A DNA stretch of 36,846 nt from Deltaproteobacteria bacterium (GCA_003696955.1 RFGU01000020.1:1-36846); one strand, 5' to 3'; counted from the first letter of the stretch, positions 12,374 to 22,119 are shown. The notes: generated by a model not told the origin, from the letters alone. A program made the numbers and translations.

Positions 12374-14908
12374 GTGTCCGACGAGCCGTCCGCCCGCAGC
12401 ACCGCAACGCGCGCCCCGGACGAGGCGGAGATCCTCGAGGGTTTCCTCGAGGTGTGCGAGCGACGCGGGATCGAACTCTACCCGGCCCAGGAGGAGGCCA
12501 TCGTCGAGTTCTACGCCGGAAACCACGTCCTCTTGAACACGCCGACCGGCTCGGGCAAGACCCTGGTGGCCGAGGCGGCGATCCATCGCGCCCTCGCCCT
12601 CGGGCGCCGGATCTTCTACACGAGTCCGGTCAAGGCCCTCGCCAACGAGAAGTTCTTCGCCCTGTGCGAGACCTTCGGGCCCGAACGGGTCGGCATGATG
12701 ACCGGGGACGCCCAGGTCAACCCGCGGGCCGACGTGATCTGCTGTACGGCCGAGATCCTGGCGCGGATCGCCCTGCGCGGCTTCGAGCAGGCGCCCGTCG
12801 ACGACGTGGTCATCGACGAATTTCACTACTTCGCGGACCCCGACCGGGGCATGGCCTGGCAGATCCCCCTCGTGGCCATGCCCCACGTCGCGTTCCTGCT
12901 CATGTCGGCGACCTTGGGGGACACCACCGAGATCGAACGCCGCCTCGAAGCCCGCACCGGCCGTGCGGTGAGCGTGGTGCGATCGGGCGACCGGCCCGTC
13001 CCCCTCGCGTTCTCGTACTCGACGACGCCGCTCGTCGAGACGGTGCAGGAGCTGGTCGAAGGGGGGAAGGCCCCGATCTACCTGGTGAGCTTCACCCATC
13101 GGGAGTGCTTCGAGTGGGCCCAGTCGCTCACCAGTGCCGCTTTGCTCGACCGCGCCGAGCGCAAGGCCATCACCGAAGCCATCGCGGGGCAACGCTTCGA
13201 TACGCCGGCCGGCAAGGCGATCCGTCGCGCCGTGACCCACGGCGTCGGGATCCACAACGCGGGGATGCTGCCCAAGTACCGGCGCCTCGTGGAACGACTG
13301 GCCCAAGCGGGCCTGCTCAAGGTGGTCTGCGGCACCGACACCCTCGGCGTCGGGATCAACGTCCCGATCCGAACGGTGCTGTTCAACAAGCTGTGCAAGT
13401 TCGACGGCAAGCGCACCCGCATCGTCAGCGTGCGGGACTTCCATCAGATCGCCGGCCGTGCCGGACGCAAGGGATACGACGACGAGGGGTTCGTGGTGGT
13501 CCAGGCCCCCGAACACGTCATCGAGAACCTTCGCCTCGAACGGAAGGCCGCCGGGGATCGGAAGAAGCTGCGCAAACTGGTGCGCAAGAAACCCCCGACA
13601 CGGGGCTACGCCCATTGGGACGAGCAGACCTTTCGGCGGCTGGTGGAGGGCACGCCCGAGCCCCTCGAGTCGCGCTTCGCCCTGACCCATGGGATCGTGG
13701 TCGATTGCCTGGATCGGGAGGTCGCCCACGGGCGGCGAGACGGGGGCTACCGGCGCGTCCTCGAACTCATCGAGCACAGCTACGAGCGTCCCACCCTGCA
13801 CGTGCGGCACAAGCGGCACGCGGCGCAGCTCTTCCGCTCCCTCGTGCGTGCAGGGGTCGTCCAACTCGAGAAGGTGCCGTGGTCCCCTGGGCCGGCCGTT
13901 CGCGTGGCCCCCGGGATGCGACGGGAGCTGTCCTTGTTCCACACGCTCTCCCTCTACCTGCTCGACGTCCTGGCGGTGGTGGATCCGCAGGCGGAGGACC
14001 AGCCGCTCACCGTCCTCTCCCTGGCCGAGGCCATCGCCGAGACGCCCGAGGTGATCCTGCGCGCCCAGGTCGCGCGCCTCAAGGACGAGCGCATGGCCGA
14101 GTTGCGCGCCGAGGGCGCCGACTACGACACGCGCATGGCCGAACTCGAGAAGGTCGAGGCCCCCGCCCCCTGCGCCGAGTTGGTCCACGCCACCTACGAG
14201 ACCTTCCGCGAGGCCCATCCCTGGATCGAGTACGTCGAGATCCGTCCCAAGTCGATCGCCCGGTGGATCTACGAACGGCACCTTTCGTTCTCCCAGTTCG
14301 TCTCCGAATTCGGGCTTGCGCGGGCCGAAGGGGTCCTCTACCGCTACCTCGGACAGGTCTGGCGGATCCTGGCGCGGATCGTGCCGCCGCTGCACGACAC
14401 CGAAGGGGTCGTCGAGATCCGCGCCTTCTTGCGGGCCATGCTCGAGCGAGTGGATGCGAGCCTCTTGCGGGAGTGGGAGGCCATGGGCACGGGGGCGGAG
14501 GGCGACGGCGGCCACGAGGAGGACGCGGCCGTGCGGCGGGCTCGTGACGAGCGCGAGCGCAAGGCCCTCTTGCGGGCACGCGCGCGCCAGATCGTGCAGG
14601 CGATCGCCGCGGGCGACTTCGAAGAGGCCGTCCGAGGCCTCGTCGACGAGGAGGATCGACCCGTGGACCCCCACGCCTTCGAGCGGATGCTCGACGGCTT
14701 CGTCGCCGAGCACGGCCGTGTCTTCTTCGATCCGCCGGCCCGGGCCGCGCACCTCACCCACTTCGACGCCCGCCCGGACGGCACCCTCCACGTGCTCCAG
14801 ACGCTTTGCGGCGAGGACGGACCGACGACCTACGCCATCGATCTTCGCGTCACCGGCGACGAGGCGGGCGAGGATGCGGCGCTGGTCCTTTGCGGCATCG
14901 TCTCGTGA
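12374..14908 (+). CDS. Ski2-like DExH helicase with DUF3516-type C-terminus
   Basis: An 844-residue ATP-dependent helicase of the Ski2/Mtr4 group. Motif I is TPTGSGKT (56-63), motif II DEFH (148-151), motif III SAT (178-180) and motif VI QIAGRAGRKG (358-367), with TDTLGVGIN in between. The long C-terminal half (about 385-840) corresponds in position and length to the DUF3516 region found on such bacterial helicases; this match is from memory. Substrate (RNA or DNA) is unknown; RNA turnover is suggested by the Ski2/Mtr4 likeness. The start is GTG 12374, which follows a -10 box by 6 nt; the nearby ATG at 12366 is out of frame. No partner nuclease gene is adjacent. Confidence 0.92.
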   Translation: MSDEPSARSTATRAPDEAEILEGFLEVCERRGIELYPAQEEAIVEFYAGNHVLLNTPTGSGKTLVAEAAIHRALALGRRIFYTSPVKALANEKFFALCETFGPERVGMMTGDAQVNPRADVICCTAEILARIALRGFEQAPVDDVVIDEFHYFADPDRGMAWQIPLVAMPHVAFLLMSATLGDTTEIERRLEARTGRAVSVVRSGDRPVPLAFSYSTTPLVETVQELVEGGKAPIYLVSFTHRECFEWAQSLTSAALLDRAERKAITEAIAGQRFDTPAGKAIRRAVTHGVGIHNAGMLPKYRRLVERLAQAGLLKVVCGTDTLGVGINVPIRTVLFNKLCKFDGKRTRIVSVRDFHQIAGRAGRKGYDDEGFVVVQAPEHVIENLRLERKAAGDRKKLRKLVRKKPPTRGYAHWDEQTFRRLVEGTPEPLESRFALTHGIVVDCLDREVAHGRRDGGYRRVLELIEHSYERPTLHVRHKRHAAQLFRSLVRAGVVQLEKVPWSPGPAVRVAPGMRRELSLFHTLSLYLLDVLAVVDPQAEDQPLTVLSLAEAIAETPEVILRAQVARLKDERMAELRAEGADYDTRMAELEKVEAPAPCAELVHATYETFREAHPWIEYVEIRPKSIARWIYERHLSFSQFVSEFGLARAEGVLYRYLGQVWRILARIVPPLHDTEGVVEIRAFLRAMLERVDASLLREWEAMGTGAEGDGGHEEDAAVRRARDERERKALLRARARQIVQAIAAGDFEEAVRGLVDEEDRPVDPHAFERMLDGFVAEHGRVFFDPPARAAHLTHFDARPDGTLHVLQTLCGEDGPTTYAIDLRVTGDEAGEDAALVLCGIVS

Positions 14909-14977
14909 CGGCAGGCGCCGTGGGGCCTCGCTCGGCGTCATGGCCGAGCGCTCCGTCGTAACGGCACGCCGCGGCCG

Positions 14978-15775
14978 ATGGATCCATTCGGCCGGTTCGT
15001 GCGACGAACACTGGCGATGTCGTGGTCCGTACTCGCGTTCACCCTCTCGCTGGCCGCGGCCCCGCCTGCACCGGTCCTCGCCCGTGACGGTGCCCGCACG
15101 GCGATGGAGCCGTTATCTGCGAACACGAACCCGTCCGCACGTCGGTTGCACAAGGGCGACGGCAAGGGGCTCGTGGTGGCGGGGATCACCCTCTTGGGCA
15201 TCTCGGAGACGTGGTTGGCGAGCGTCGAGGGGATCTATGCGGGCATGGCGGGGTATGCGTTGCGTTATTGCTGGGAAGGGTCGCCGGACTACATCCCGGA
15301 GGAATGCGAAGAGGACGATCTCGTGCTGATCGTCCTGCTGCCGCAACGACAGGCGGCGATGCAGATGCGCTGGGCCGGGCTCTCCCTGCTCGGGGCGGGC
15401 CTTTCGCTCCATGGGCGGAGGATCCGGCGTGTCGGTCCCTCGCCGAGTCCCGCGCAGCTGCGGCGGATGCGGGTGCGTCGCCGCGTCGGGCTCGGGTTGC
15501 TCGGGGCCTCGGCGGCCTTCGCCATCGCCGATGCGCTCCACGTCTGGGGGATCTGGTGGTGGGGATGGTGGGGCGGGCCGGAGATCGACATGCCTGCGTA
15601 CTATGCTTTGCACTACACCTACTTCGTCACGGCCAAGGTCATGTCGGCCGTCGGTGTCGCCCTCGGTCCCTTCGCCGACGGCTACGTGCGGGAGGATGCC
15701 CTCCAGCGGCGTATTCGCCTCGGCCCCCTCGGGCTTGCCGGCGGCGCGGGCCTCGTGGTCGCGGGGCGCTTCTGA
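14978..15775 (+). CDS. Predicted multi-pass membrane protein, unknown function
   Basis: A 265-residue protein with a signal-peptide-like N-terminus (hydrophobic at about 14-35, ending PVLARDG) and about four further hydrophobic segments, two of them followed by basic clusters (GRRIRRVG and RRMRVRRRVG). A Trp-rich stretch, WGIWWWGWWGG (about 190-200), precedes the last helices. It ends in GRF, like the TPR-like protein at 24354-25343. ATG 14978 lacks a ribosome binding site; the Met at 15017 is a reasonable alternative. No family recognised. Confidence 0.7.
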   Translation: MDPFGRFVRRTLAMSWSVLAFTLSLAAAPPAPVLARDGARTAMEPLSANTNPSARRLHKGDGKGLVVAGITLLGISETWLASVEGIYAGMAGYALRYCWEGSPDYIPEECEEDDLVLIVLLPQRQAAMQMRWAGLSLLGAGLSLHGRRIRRVGPSPSPAQLRRMRVRRRVGLGLLGASAAFAIADALHVWGIWWWGWWGGPEIDMPAYYALHYTYFVTAKVMSAVGVALGPFADGYVREDALQRRIRLGPLGLAGGAGLVVAGRF

Positions 15776-15920
15776 GTGCAGGACGGCACACGGAAGGCCG
15801 GCCGTTCGCCGCACGAAGGGGCCGCAGGTCCAACGGGCGCGCCGGCTGGCGCCGCGGCAATGCGCCTACGTCGTTCGCCGGAGCGCGGACGCGGCGGTAC
15901 GGTAGGCACGGCCGCACGCA

Positions 15921-15926
15921 TATCCT
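15921..15926 (+). promoter_or_regulatory. -10 box of the pseudo-metalloprotease lipoprotein gene
   Basis: TATCCT ends 6 nt before the ATG at 15933, so transcription would start at the start codon (leaderless). No clear -35 box. The rest of the gap 15776-15920 shows nothing recognisable. Confidence 0.35.
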
Positions 15927-15932
15927 CGCGCC

Positions 15933-16793
15933 ATGCGACGTACCACGTTCTTCTTGCTCTTCTCCATCGCCGCCTGTTCCGGTGACGACGCGGGCAGCGG
16001 CACGGATGGAGGCAGCGGGACCGAAAACTCGTCGAGCACGACCGCGGGCTCCGGCGGCACGTCGTCCTCCTCGACGGGGACCATGACGGGCGCGTCGAGC
16101 ACGACGGGCACCACGGCAACCGGCACGACCGACGGCACCGCGGGCTCGGGTGGCACCACGGCCGCCTCGACCGGTGCGGCGACCACCACCGGCGGATCGT
16201 CGGGCATGACGGGCGGCGTAGCGTGTGCCGTGACCGTGTTCGTGAACTTCGACGGTGTCACCTTGACCGAGGGTACCGACGACGCGACGACCGACACGTC
16301 GTCCATCGCGGACGGAACGTTCGCCCCGTACGCAGGCACCGTGCCGGCCGAGGACGTCTTCGCCGCGTTCGAAGCCATCTTTGCGCCGTACCCAGTCTGC
16401 GCGACGGACGTCCGGCCCGACGAGGGCCCCTACGCCATGGTGGTGGTGACGGCCGACACCTCCCCCTATGGGCCGGGCGTAGGCGAGCTGGCGGGCATCG
16501 ACTGCGGCGACGGCAATCCGAAGAGCGTGGCGCTGGTGTTCGAGAACGGTAGCGTCGACACGGCCGCGGGTATCGCCGCCCGGATCGCCCATGCCTTTGC
16601 GCACACCCTCGGGCTCGAGCACGTCGACGAGCCTTCGGACGTCTTGAACGTCAGCTCGCCGGGTACGTCGTTCGTCGACGCCTGCTCGGACCTCGTGGGG
16701 CCGCAAGATCCCGTCTGCGGGGCGCAACACGAGGCGTTCTGTCCACCGGGCCAGCAGAACGGGCACGCCGAGCTTTCGGCCCTCGGCGGATGA
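15933..16793 (+). CDS. Lipoprotein with degenerate metzincin-like metalloprotease domain
   Basis: A 286-residue exported lipoprotein. The signal peptide ends in the lipobox IAAC (Cys15), so the mature protein should be lipid-anchored. A Ser/Thr/Gly linker of about 80 residues follows, typical of myxobacterial surface proteins. The C-terminal domain (about 96-286) contains HAFAHTLGLEH (220-230). This is the zinc-protease pattern HExxHxxGxxH with all three His kept but the catalytic Glu replaced by Ala221; SDVLN, a little further on, is where such proteins often have a Met-turn. Several Cys pairs suggest disulphides. It could still bind zinc but should not cleave peptides by the usual mechanism. 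Not part of an obvious operon. Confidence 0.85.
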   Translation: MRRTTFFLLFSIAACSGDDAGSGTDGGSGTENSSSTTAGSGGTSSSSTGTMTGASSTTGTTATGTTDGTAGSGGTTAASTGAATTTGGSSGMTGGVACAVTVFVNFDGVTLTEGTDDATTDTSSIADGTFAPYAGTVPAEDVFAAFEAIFAPYPVCATDVRPDEGPYAMVVVTADTSPYGPGVGELAGIDCGDGNPKSVALVFENGSVDTAAGIAARIAHAFAHTLGLEHVDEPSDVLNVSSPGTSFVDACSDLVGPQDPVCGAQHEAFCPPGQQNGHAELSALGG

Positions 16794-17010
16794 TCCCTTT
16801 TCGGCCCTCCGCGCTTGGAAGGCGGGCGACGCGCAAGGCGTTCGGCCGGGGACGAAGGCGGGCGGGCGCCGCCCCGTTCGTCGAGCGCGGGGCTGCACGG
16901 GCCCCCATCGCGTCCGCGTGCGCAGGCCCGATGGATTCGCCTTCGCTGCATTCGAGGCGGCGATACCGGGCGGTGGAGGCCTCGACGCCCGCCCATGCCC
17001 GATGGTGGGC

Positions 17011-18507
17011 TCACCCGTGGCGTCGGGCGTTGCGCCGTCTTCGCAACAGCCCACCGGCCAGGACCGATAGCCACGCGAGCGCCGGGGCGCCGGTGCGCGG
17101 TGTCCGGCATCCACATCCGGCACCGTCGTCGCCGTAGGCGGGCGGAAGGGCTCCACCGCTTGCAGCCGTGCCCGTGCCCCCCGCAGATGCACCGGTGGCG
17201 CCGGCCGAATCCCCGCCGGACGCGGAGGTGGTCGTGGCCGAAGCGCCGGTGGTCGAGGTGGACGTTGCGCTGCCACCGCCGGTCGCACTCGTACCGCCCG
17301 TCGTCGGCTCGGGCACGTCCACGGGTTCGACGTAGAGGGCGTCGAAGACGAGCTGGACCTTGTCGGCCCAGGGTTCGCCGGTGTTGTCGTCGAGGCGCAC
17401 CTGCTGGCCGCCGCCGGCCGCGAACGTGAACACCCCGAGGTCGACGATCGGGCCCTTCGACTGGTCCACGGTGACGACGTCGGTGCCGCCGGCATGGGTC
17501 ACCTGGTAGGCCGCCTGCTTGCTCTGTCCCCATCCCGGTTCGCTGTGGACGCGCAGGCGATACTCGCCTCCCTGTTGGAAGTAGAGGTGCCAGATGCCGT
17601 AGTTGTCCACGACCTGGGAGTCGGTGGTGTGGGTGTAGAGCAAGGTGTCCGCGTAGCCCACGCCCTGCTCGGGATACCACCACTGGGGATCACCGAGGGC
17701 GTCGAAGCAGGCACCCGACTCGTCGAGGATCGCGCCTTCGGGCGGGATCCACTGGCACGGGTCACAATCCTGGGGGCAGCTTTCGTACGTCTCGTCCGGA
17801 TCGCAGGTATCGTCCCCGCACGTTCCGCACGTCGCGTCGAGCCGCGCGTCGATGAACTCGTCGGTGTAGTACCACCAGTTGCCGTCGATACCGTCGTTCA
17901 CCTCGATGTAGGGATCGCCGACCATGTTCACCCCGTCGGTCACCCCCTTGTTCTGGTCGTATCCGGGAGAGACGTGGTAGCCGGCGTTCTCGCACCCGTT
18001 GCAAAACGGCCCCTGCTGGTACGCGACCTCGCTCAGCAGCTCGAAGTGCAGGTGGCACGGTGAGAAGTACTGGAGGACGTCGTCGATGTAGCCGATCTGC
18101 TGGCGGAACGAGACGGTCTGTCCCTCGGCCAGGGACGGGTCCCGTGCGATGTGGCCGTACATGGAGTAGACGTTGCCCACCCCCGGAACCTCGTGCCGAA
18201 TCACCACCACGTCGAGATAGCTGCCGAGGTTGTCGACGATCTCCACGACGGTGCCGTCCGCGACGGCGTAGACCGGCTCCATGTACGCCGTGCAGCCGCT
18301 GCCGTTCCAGTAGTCCCCGCCGAGATGGTACCCGTACTCCGGCAGGTTGGTGCCCTTGACCGGGTGACCGTTCCAGTGGGGTGAGGGGCTGTCGGGACTT
18401 ACGCCTACCGGGTAGCCGAAGCGGCAGGCGGCGGCGTCGGCCGTCGCCGGTGCGCCCCACGCAAGGGAGAGGGCGAGACAGCCGATGGCGAAGGTCCCCC
18501 GTTCCAT
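17011..18507 (-). CDS. Secreted M23 metallopeptidase with golvesin-like domain and MYXO-CTERM
   Basis: A 498-residue surface protein. Signal peptide (1-25), then an M23/LytM zinc peptidase domain with the ligands in HLGGD (His61, Asp65) and CHLHFE (His152, His154) and His119 in YGHI, so an active peptidoglycan or glycylglycine endopeptidase is expected. A Cys-rich module follows (about 225-250, with CGDDTCDPDETYESCPQDC). Next is a beta-rich region containing YQVTHAGGTDVVTVDQSKG, which resembles golvesin C-terminal-like domains. A Thr/Ser/Gly linker leads to a tail of GCGC, a short hydrophobic helix and RRRRNARR, the MYXO-CTERM signal for myxosortase-type processing. Start: ATG 18507 fits the signal peptide better than 18525. 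Confidence 0.92.
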   Translation of the reverse strand: MERGTFAIGCLALSLAWGAPATADAAACRFGYPVGVSPDSPSPHWNGHPVKGTNLPEYGYHLGGDYWNGSGCTAYMEPVYAVADGTVVEIVDNLGSYLDVVVIRHEVPGVGNVYSMYGHIARDPSLAEGQTVSFRQQIGYIDDVLQYFSPCHLHFELLSEVAYQQGPFCNGCENAGYHVSPGYDQNKGVTDGVNMVGDPYIEVNDGIDGNWWYYTDEFIDARLDATCGTCGDDTCDPDETYESCPQDCDPCQWIPPEGAILDESGACFDALGDPQWWYPEQGVGYADTLLYTHTTDSQVVDNYGIWHLYFQQGGEYRLRVHSEPGWGQSKQAAYQVTHAGGTDVVTVDQSKGPIVDLGVFTFAAGGGQQVRLDDNTGEPWADKVQLVFDALYVEPVDVPEPTTGGTSATGGGSATSTSTTGASATTTSASGGDSAGATGASAGGTGTAASGGALPPAYGDDGAGCGCRTPRTGAPALAWLSVLAGGLLRRRRNARRHG

Positions 18508-18575
18508 GGCCTTCGAGGCTACCATGGCGCCGTGGCCGCAGCGCGGTTGCGTGGGGCCCTCGCTCCGTTTTCGTC

Positions 18576-19058
18576 CTATTCGTACCGGATCGCCAGGATC
18601 GTGAAATAGGCGGTGCCGCGGGGCCTGCGCACCTCGACCTCGTCGCCCTCACGCCGGCCCAGGAGTGCGCGCGCCACCGGCGCGTCGATGCTGATCCGGT
18701 TCGTGTCGGCGTCCGATTCGTCGGGCCCGACGATCTGATACGTCACCTCGTTGCCGTCCTCGTCCTCGAGGGTCACGGTGGCTCCGAAGGCCACGCGGTC
18801 CTTGACCGCGACCTGGCGCGGATCGATGACGGTCAACTTCTCGAGACGCTTACGCAGGTACTGCAACCTGCGATCGATCTCGCGCAGGCGCCGTTTGCCG
18901 TACTGGTACTCGGCATTCTCGGATCGGTCGCCGAGGGCCGCGGCGTCCGCCACCTCCTGGGTAACCTTGGGGCGCTCGACCTTCCACAGGTGCTCGATCT
19001 CGTCGAGGATCTTCTGCCGGCCCGCAGGCGTGATGGGGATCTTGCGTTCTTCCGCCAC
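18576..19058 (-). CDS. greB: Transcript cleavage factor GreB
   Basis: A 160-residue Gre factor that enters the RNA polymerase secondary channel and stimulates cleavage of backtracked RNA. The N-terminal coiled coil bears the acidic tip (ALGDRSENAEYQYGKRRLRE, about 41-60); the YGKRRLREIDRR run is characteristic of GreB rather than GreA. The C-terminal FKBP-like domain has VTLEDEDG, IVGPDESD and APVARALLG. The start is GTG 19058, with GGAGG about 9 nt upstream. It follows proS by 15 nt, so co-transcription is likely. Confidence 0.94.
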   Translation of the reverse strand: MAEERKIPITPAGRQKILDEIEHLWKVERPKVTQEVADAAALGDRSENAEYQYGKRRLREIDRRLQYLRKRLEKLTVIDPRQVAVKDRVAFGATVTLEDEDGNEVTYQIVGPDESDADTNRISIDAPVARALLGRREGDEVEVRRPRGTAYFTILAIRYE

Positions 19059-19073
19059 GAAAGGTGCCTCCGC

Positions 19074-20576
19074 TCAATAGGCCTTGGCCATGAGCACGCG
19101 GCCGGCCGAGGGACGGCCGCTCTTGATGCACGTGCCGGGGCCGTCGTCGGGGCCCTGGCCCGGCAGGGGGATGCAGCGGATCGTCGCCTTGGTGGCCTCC
19201 TTGATCGCGGCCTCCGTCTCGGGCGTGCCGTCCCAGTGACACCACGCGAACACGCTCTTCTCCCCGGCGAAGGCGGCCACGAAGTCGTCCCACGTATCGA
19301 TGACGACCGTGTCGCGGGCCTGAAATTCGCGCGCTCGGGCGAGCAGGGCGTCTTGGAAGTCCACGAGGAGCTTGCGCGCGGTTGCGACGAACTCGGCCCG
19401 CGGCACGAACGCCTTGCCCGATTGCACGGGCGTGTCCACCCGCAGCTTCGTGCACACCTGATCCTTCTCCAGGTCCTTGGGGCCGAGTTCGATGCGCAAC
19501 GGCACGCCACGCCGCTCCCAGTGGTAGAACTTGGCGCCGGGCCGCATGTCCCGATCGTCGATTACGACCTCGAGAAAGTCGCGATAGCGCGCGTCCGGCT
19601 CCGACAGGTCGATGGCGGAAAGCTCCCGGCGCAGGGTCTCGGCGGCCTCGAGCACCCGGGCCCGCTGCTCGTCGTTGCGGTAGATCGGAACGATGACGCA
19701 GTGGATCGGCGCAAGCCGCGGCGGCAGCACGAGACCGTCGTCGTCCGAGTGGGTCATGACCAGGCCGCCGATGAGCCGGGTGCTCACCCCCCACGAGGTC
19801 TGCCACACGTAGTCGAGTTCACCGGCTTCGTTCTGGAAGCGCACGTCGAAGGCCTTGCCGAAGTTCTGGCCCAGATCGTGGCTCGTACCCGCCTGAAGGG
19901 CCTTGCCGTCCTGCATGTGGGCCTCGATGCAGTAGCTTTCGAGGGCGCCGGCGAACTTCTCGCTTGCGGTCTTGCGCCCGCGCACGACGGGCATGGCCAT
20001 GTGGCCCTCGGCGAAGTCGCCGTAGAGGTGGAGGATCCGCAGCACCTCCTCCATGGCCTCCTCGTGGGTGGCGTGGGCCGTGTGCCCCTCTTGCCAGAGA
20101 AACTCGGTGGTCCGGAGGAACAGGCGCGTGCGAAGCTCCCAGCGCATCACGTTGGCCCACTGGTTGAGGAGGAGCGGGAGGTCCCGGTAGCTCGAGATCC
20201 ACTTGGCGAAGAAGTGGCCGATGATCGTCTCGCTCGTGGGACGGATGACGTAGGGCTCTTCGAGTTCCTCACCGCCCGCGTGGGTGACCACGGCAAGCTC
20301 CGGCGCGAAGCCCTCGACGTGCTCGGCCTCCTTCTGGATGAAGGACTGGGGCACGAGCAGGGGGAAGTAGGCGTTCTCGTGCCCCGTGGCCCGGAACCGG
20401 TTGTCGAGTTCGCGCTGGATCTTCTCCCAGATGGCATAGCCATGGGGCTTGATCACCATGCACCCCTTGACCACCTTGGCGGGCTCGGCCAGGTCCGCCT
20501 CGCGGACCACGTCCTGGTACCACTTGGGGTAGTCCTCCGCGCGGGGCGTGATGCGGGCTTCAGCGGTCTGCGCCAT
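19074..20576 (-). CDS. proS: Prolyl-tRNA synthetase, archaeal/eukaryotic-like type
   Basis: Charges tRNA-Pro. The 500-residue protein lacks the large insertion of the classical bacterial enzyme and has the archaeal/eukaryotic layout: class II catalytic core with RPTSE (112-116), [16 protein letters not shown] (154-169), [14 protein letters not shown], then the anticodon-binding domain and a C-terminal Cys-containing zinc-domain-like part ending in Tyr (MAKAY). The first 17 nt overlap the end of the membrane protein gene at 20560. ATG 20576 is chosen because it gives the expected short N-terminus; no ribosome binding site is seen, so coupling to the upstream gene is likely. Confidence 0.96.
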   Translation of the reverse strand: MAQTAEARITPRAEDYPKWYQDVVREADLAEPAKVVKGCMVIKPHGYAIWEKIQRELDNRFRATGHENAYFPLLVPQSFIQKEAEHVEGFAPELAVVTHAGGEELEEPYVIRPTSETIIGHFFAKWISSYRDLPLLLNQWANVMRWELRTRLFLRTTEFLWQEGHTAHATHEEAMEEVLRILHLYGDFAEGHMAMPVVRGRKTASEKFAGALESYCIEAHMQDGKALQAGTSHDLGQNFGKAFDVRFQNEAGELDYVWQTSWGVSTRLIGGLVMTHSDDDGLVLPPRLAPIHCVIVPIYRNDEQRARVLEAAETLRRELSAIDLSEPDARYRDFLEVVIDDRDMRPGAKFYHWERRGVPLRIELGPKDLEKDQVCTKLRVDTPVQSGKAFVPRAEFVATARKLLVDFQDALLARAREFQARDTVVIDTWDDFVAAFAGEKSVFAWCHWDGTPETEAAIKEATKATIRCIPLPGQGPDDGPGTCIKSGRPSAGRVLMAKAY

Positions 20577-22119
20577 GGCGCGCAGGATGCTCGGGTGCGG
20601 TCGCGGACGCAAGCCGCCGCAACCGCGCCACGAGGATCGCGAAGGCGGCGGCCCCGAACCCCAACACGGCGAGCAGCACGTATCCGGGGCCCCGGTGGCC
20701 CACTCGCCAAAGGCGCAGCGCGCCCACGGGAAGGATGTCCGGGCTGGGCAGGGTCCAGACGTTGACGAACGGGGCGGCGCGCAGCTCCCAGTGGGAGCGC
20801 TCGAGGTAGGTCGGGGGACCTGGTCCGTCGCGGACGAGGATGGCGTGCATGTGCTCGAAGGGGCTGAAGACGGCGAGGATCGCCGCGAGCAGGACGCAGA
20901 CCGCGAGGGCGCCTGCGATCGTGCGGCGGTGGCCGCGTCGCAGGTCTCGCCACCCGTCGAGGAGGTGGGCGAGCGGCAGGGCGCAAAGCGGGATCGTGGG
21001 CACCAGGTACCGGGGACCGAAGCTCCATCCGCCCCACCAGTCGCTGCGGCTGGCGGCGAAGAGCAGACGCGTTGCGAACACGGCGGTTACGAAGGCCAGC
21101 GGTGCCCGCGCGCGCTCGAGGGTCCGCCGAAGTCCGGCGAGCCCCACGGTGACCGCAGGGGCGTAGAGGAAGAACGAGCGCCCCGGCGCCACCAGGAAGG
21201 CTACGAGGGCCAGCCATGGCCAGACGAAGTGGCTGTAGTGGTCGTATCGTCCGGTTTCGAACGGATCTCCGAACCTCGCGGCGTGGTCGAGGCCGAGCAG
21301 CAGGAGCATGAGTCCGCCGGCGAGGTGGCTTGCGATGGCGCTGGCCCGATCGGGGCGCTGCGACCCGCCCCACCAGAAGTACCCGAGGAAGCACGGAACC
21401 GCGATCACGTTGAGGACGTGGACGTGCACGCTCGCCCCCGCGATGGCGCCGGCAGCAAGGGCCCAGAGGGTGCGGCGCCGGCCGGGGGCGAGGGCGTGGA
21501 TGCGGGTCGTGGCCCAGGCCGCCGCGACGAGGGCGAGGGCCGAAAGGGGCTCGCTCAGGAAGGTGCCGGCATAGGCCCAAAGCACCGTGCCGAACACCAC
21601 GAGCAGGGACGCGACCACGGCCGCCGGCCACCGGACGTTGCAGGCGGCGAAGAAGGCGGCGCTCGTCCAACCGACGAGGGCGGTGACGAAGGCGTTCGTC
21701 AGGCTCACGAAGAGGCGGGTGAGGTCCGCCCGGTGGCTTCTACGGTGGTAGACGTAGTGGTCGGATCGCGGAAGGTGACTCGCGGCGGGTCCGAGGTGGT
21801 CGGCCGCGAGTCGGCCCGCCACGTAGAACGGCATCGCGACGAAGGAGAGACCGTGCCCGAAGAACCCGTAGCGGCGCCCGTCCGTGCCTTGGGCCCAGCC
21901 GAACGTGCCGTCGGGGCGACCCTTGGGCTCACCGGTGCGCTTGGGGATCCCTTCGATGGCGAACGTGCCGCGCTCGACCAGGCTCTCGGTGGTCTGGAAG
22001 ACGATCTCGTCGTCGGGAAACCACAGGTGGCCCGGACTCGAGAGCACCGACACGGCCGCGACGAACGCAAGATACGGCCCCGCGAGCGCGCACGGCCGCA
22101 ACGGGCGAGGCTCGGTCAC
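20560..22119 (-). CDS. GT-C-like polytopic membrane protein
   Basis: A 519-residue inner-membrane protein with about ten to twelve hydrophobic helices. The first extracytoplasmic loop contains [18 protein letters not shown] and later [16 protein letters not shown], which places acidic residues where GT-C glycosyltransferases (ArnT/PMT-like) have their catalytic Asp. A lipid-linked sugar donor would be expected if it is such an enzyme. It resembles the protein at 25385-26872 in the same N-terminal region. The start is GTG 22119. It overlaps proS by 17 nt and follows the Cys-rich lipoprotein gene by 21 nt. Confidence 0.8.
   Translation of the reverse strand: MTEPRPLRPCALAGPYLAFVAAVSVLSSPGHLWFPDDEIVFQTTESLVERGTFAIEGIPKRTGEPKGRPDGTFGWAQGTDGRRYGFFGHGLSFVAMPFYVAGRLAADHLGPAASHLPRSDHYVYHRRSHRADLTRLFVSLTNAFVTALVGWTSAAFFAACNVRWPAAVVASLLVVFGTVLWAYAGTFLSEPLSALALVAAAWATTRIHALAPGRRRTLWALAAGAIAGASVHVHVLNVIAVPCFLGYFWWGGSQRPDRASAIASHLAGGLMLLLLGLDHAARFGDPFETGRYDHYSHFVWPWLALVAFLVAPGRSFFLYAPAVTVGLAGLRRTLERARAPLAFVTAVFATRLLFAASRSDWWGGWSFGPRYLVPTIPLCALPLAHLLDGWRDLRRGHRRTIAGALAVCVLLAAILAVFSPFEHMHAILVRDGPGPPTYLERSHWELRAAPFVNVWTLPSPDILPVGALRLWRVGHRGPGYVLLAVLGFGAAAFAILVARLRRLASATAPEHPARHGADR

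Noticed and set aside
12155..14941. Very long open frame antisense to the helicase gene (also others antisense to the kinase, the GT-C gene and the 25-27 kb region)
   Set aside because: High GC suppresses stops in all frames; these frames are low-complexity, lack domains and sit opposite well-supported genes.
15933..16793. Active M10/M43-type zinc protease
   Set aside because: The catalytic Glu of HExxH is Ala in the sequence, so an active enzyme cannot be claimed.
16767..16799. Terminator GCCGAG/CTCGGC with CCCTTTT after the lipoprotein gene
   Set aside because: The stem is only 6 bp, has a 9-nt loop and lies inside the coding end, with the T-run 8 bp or more away.
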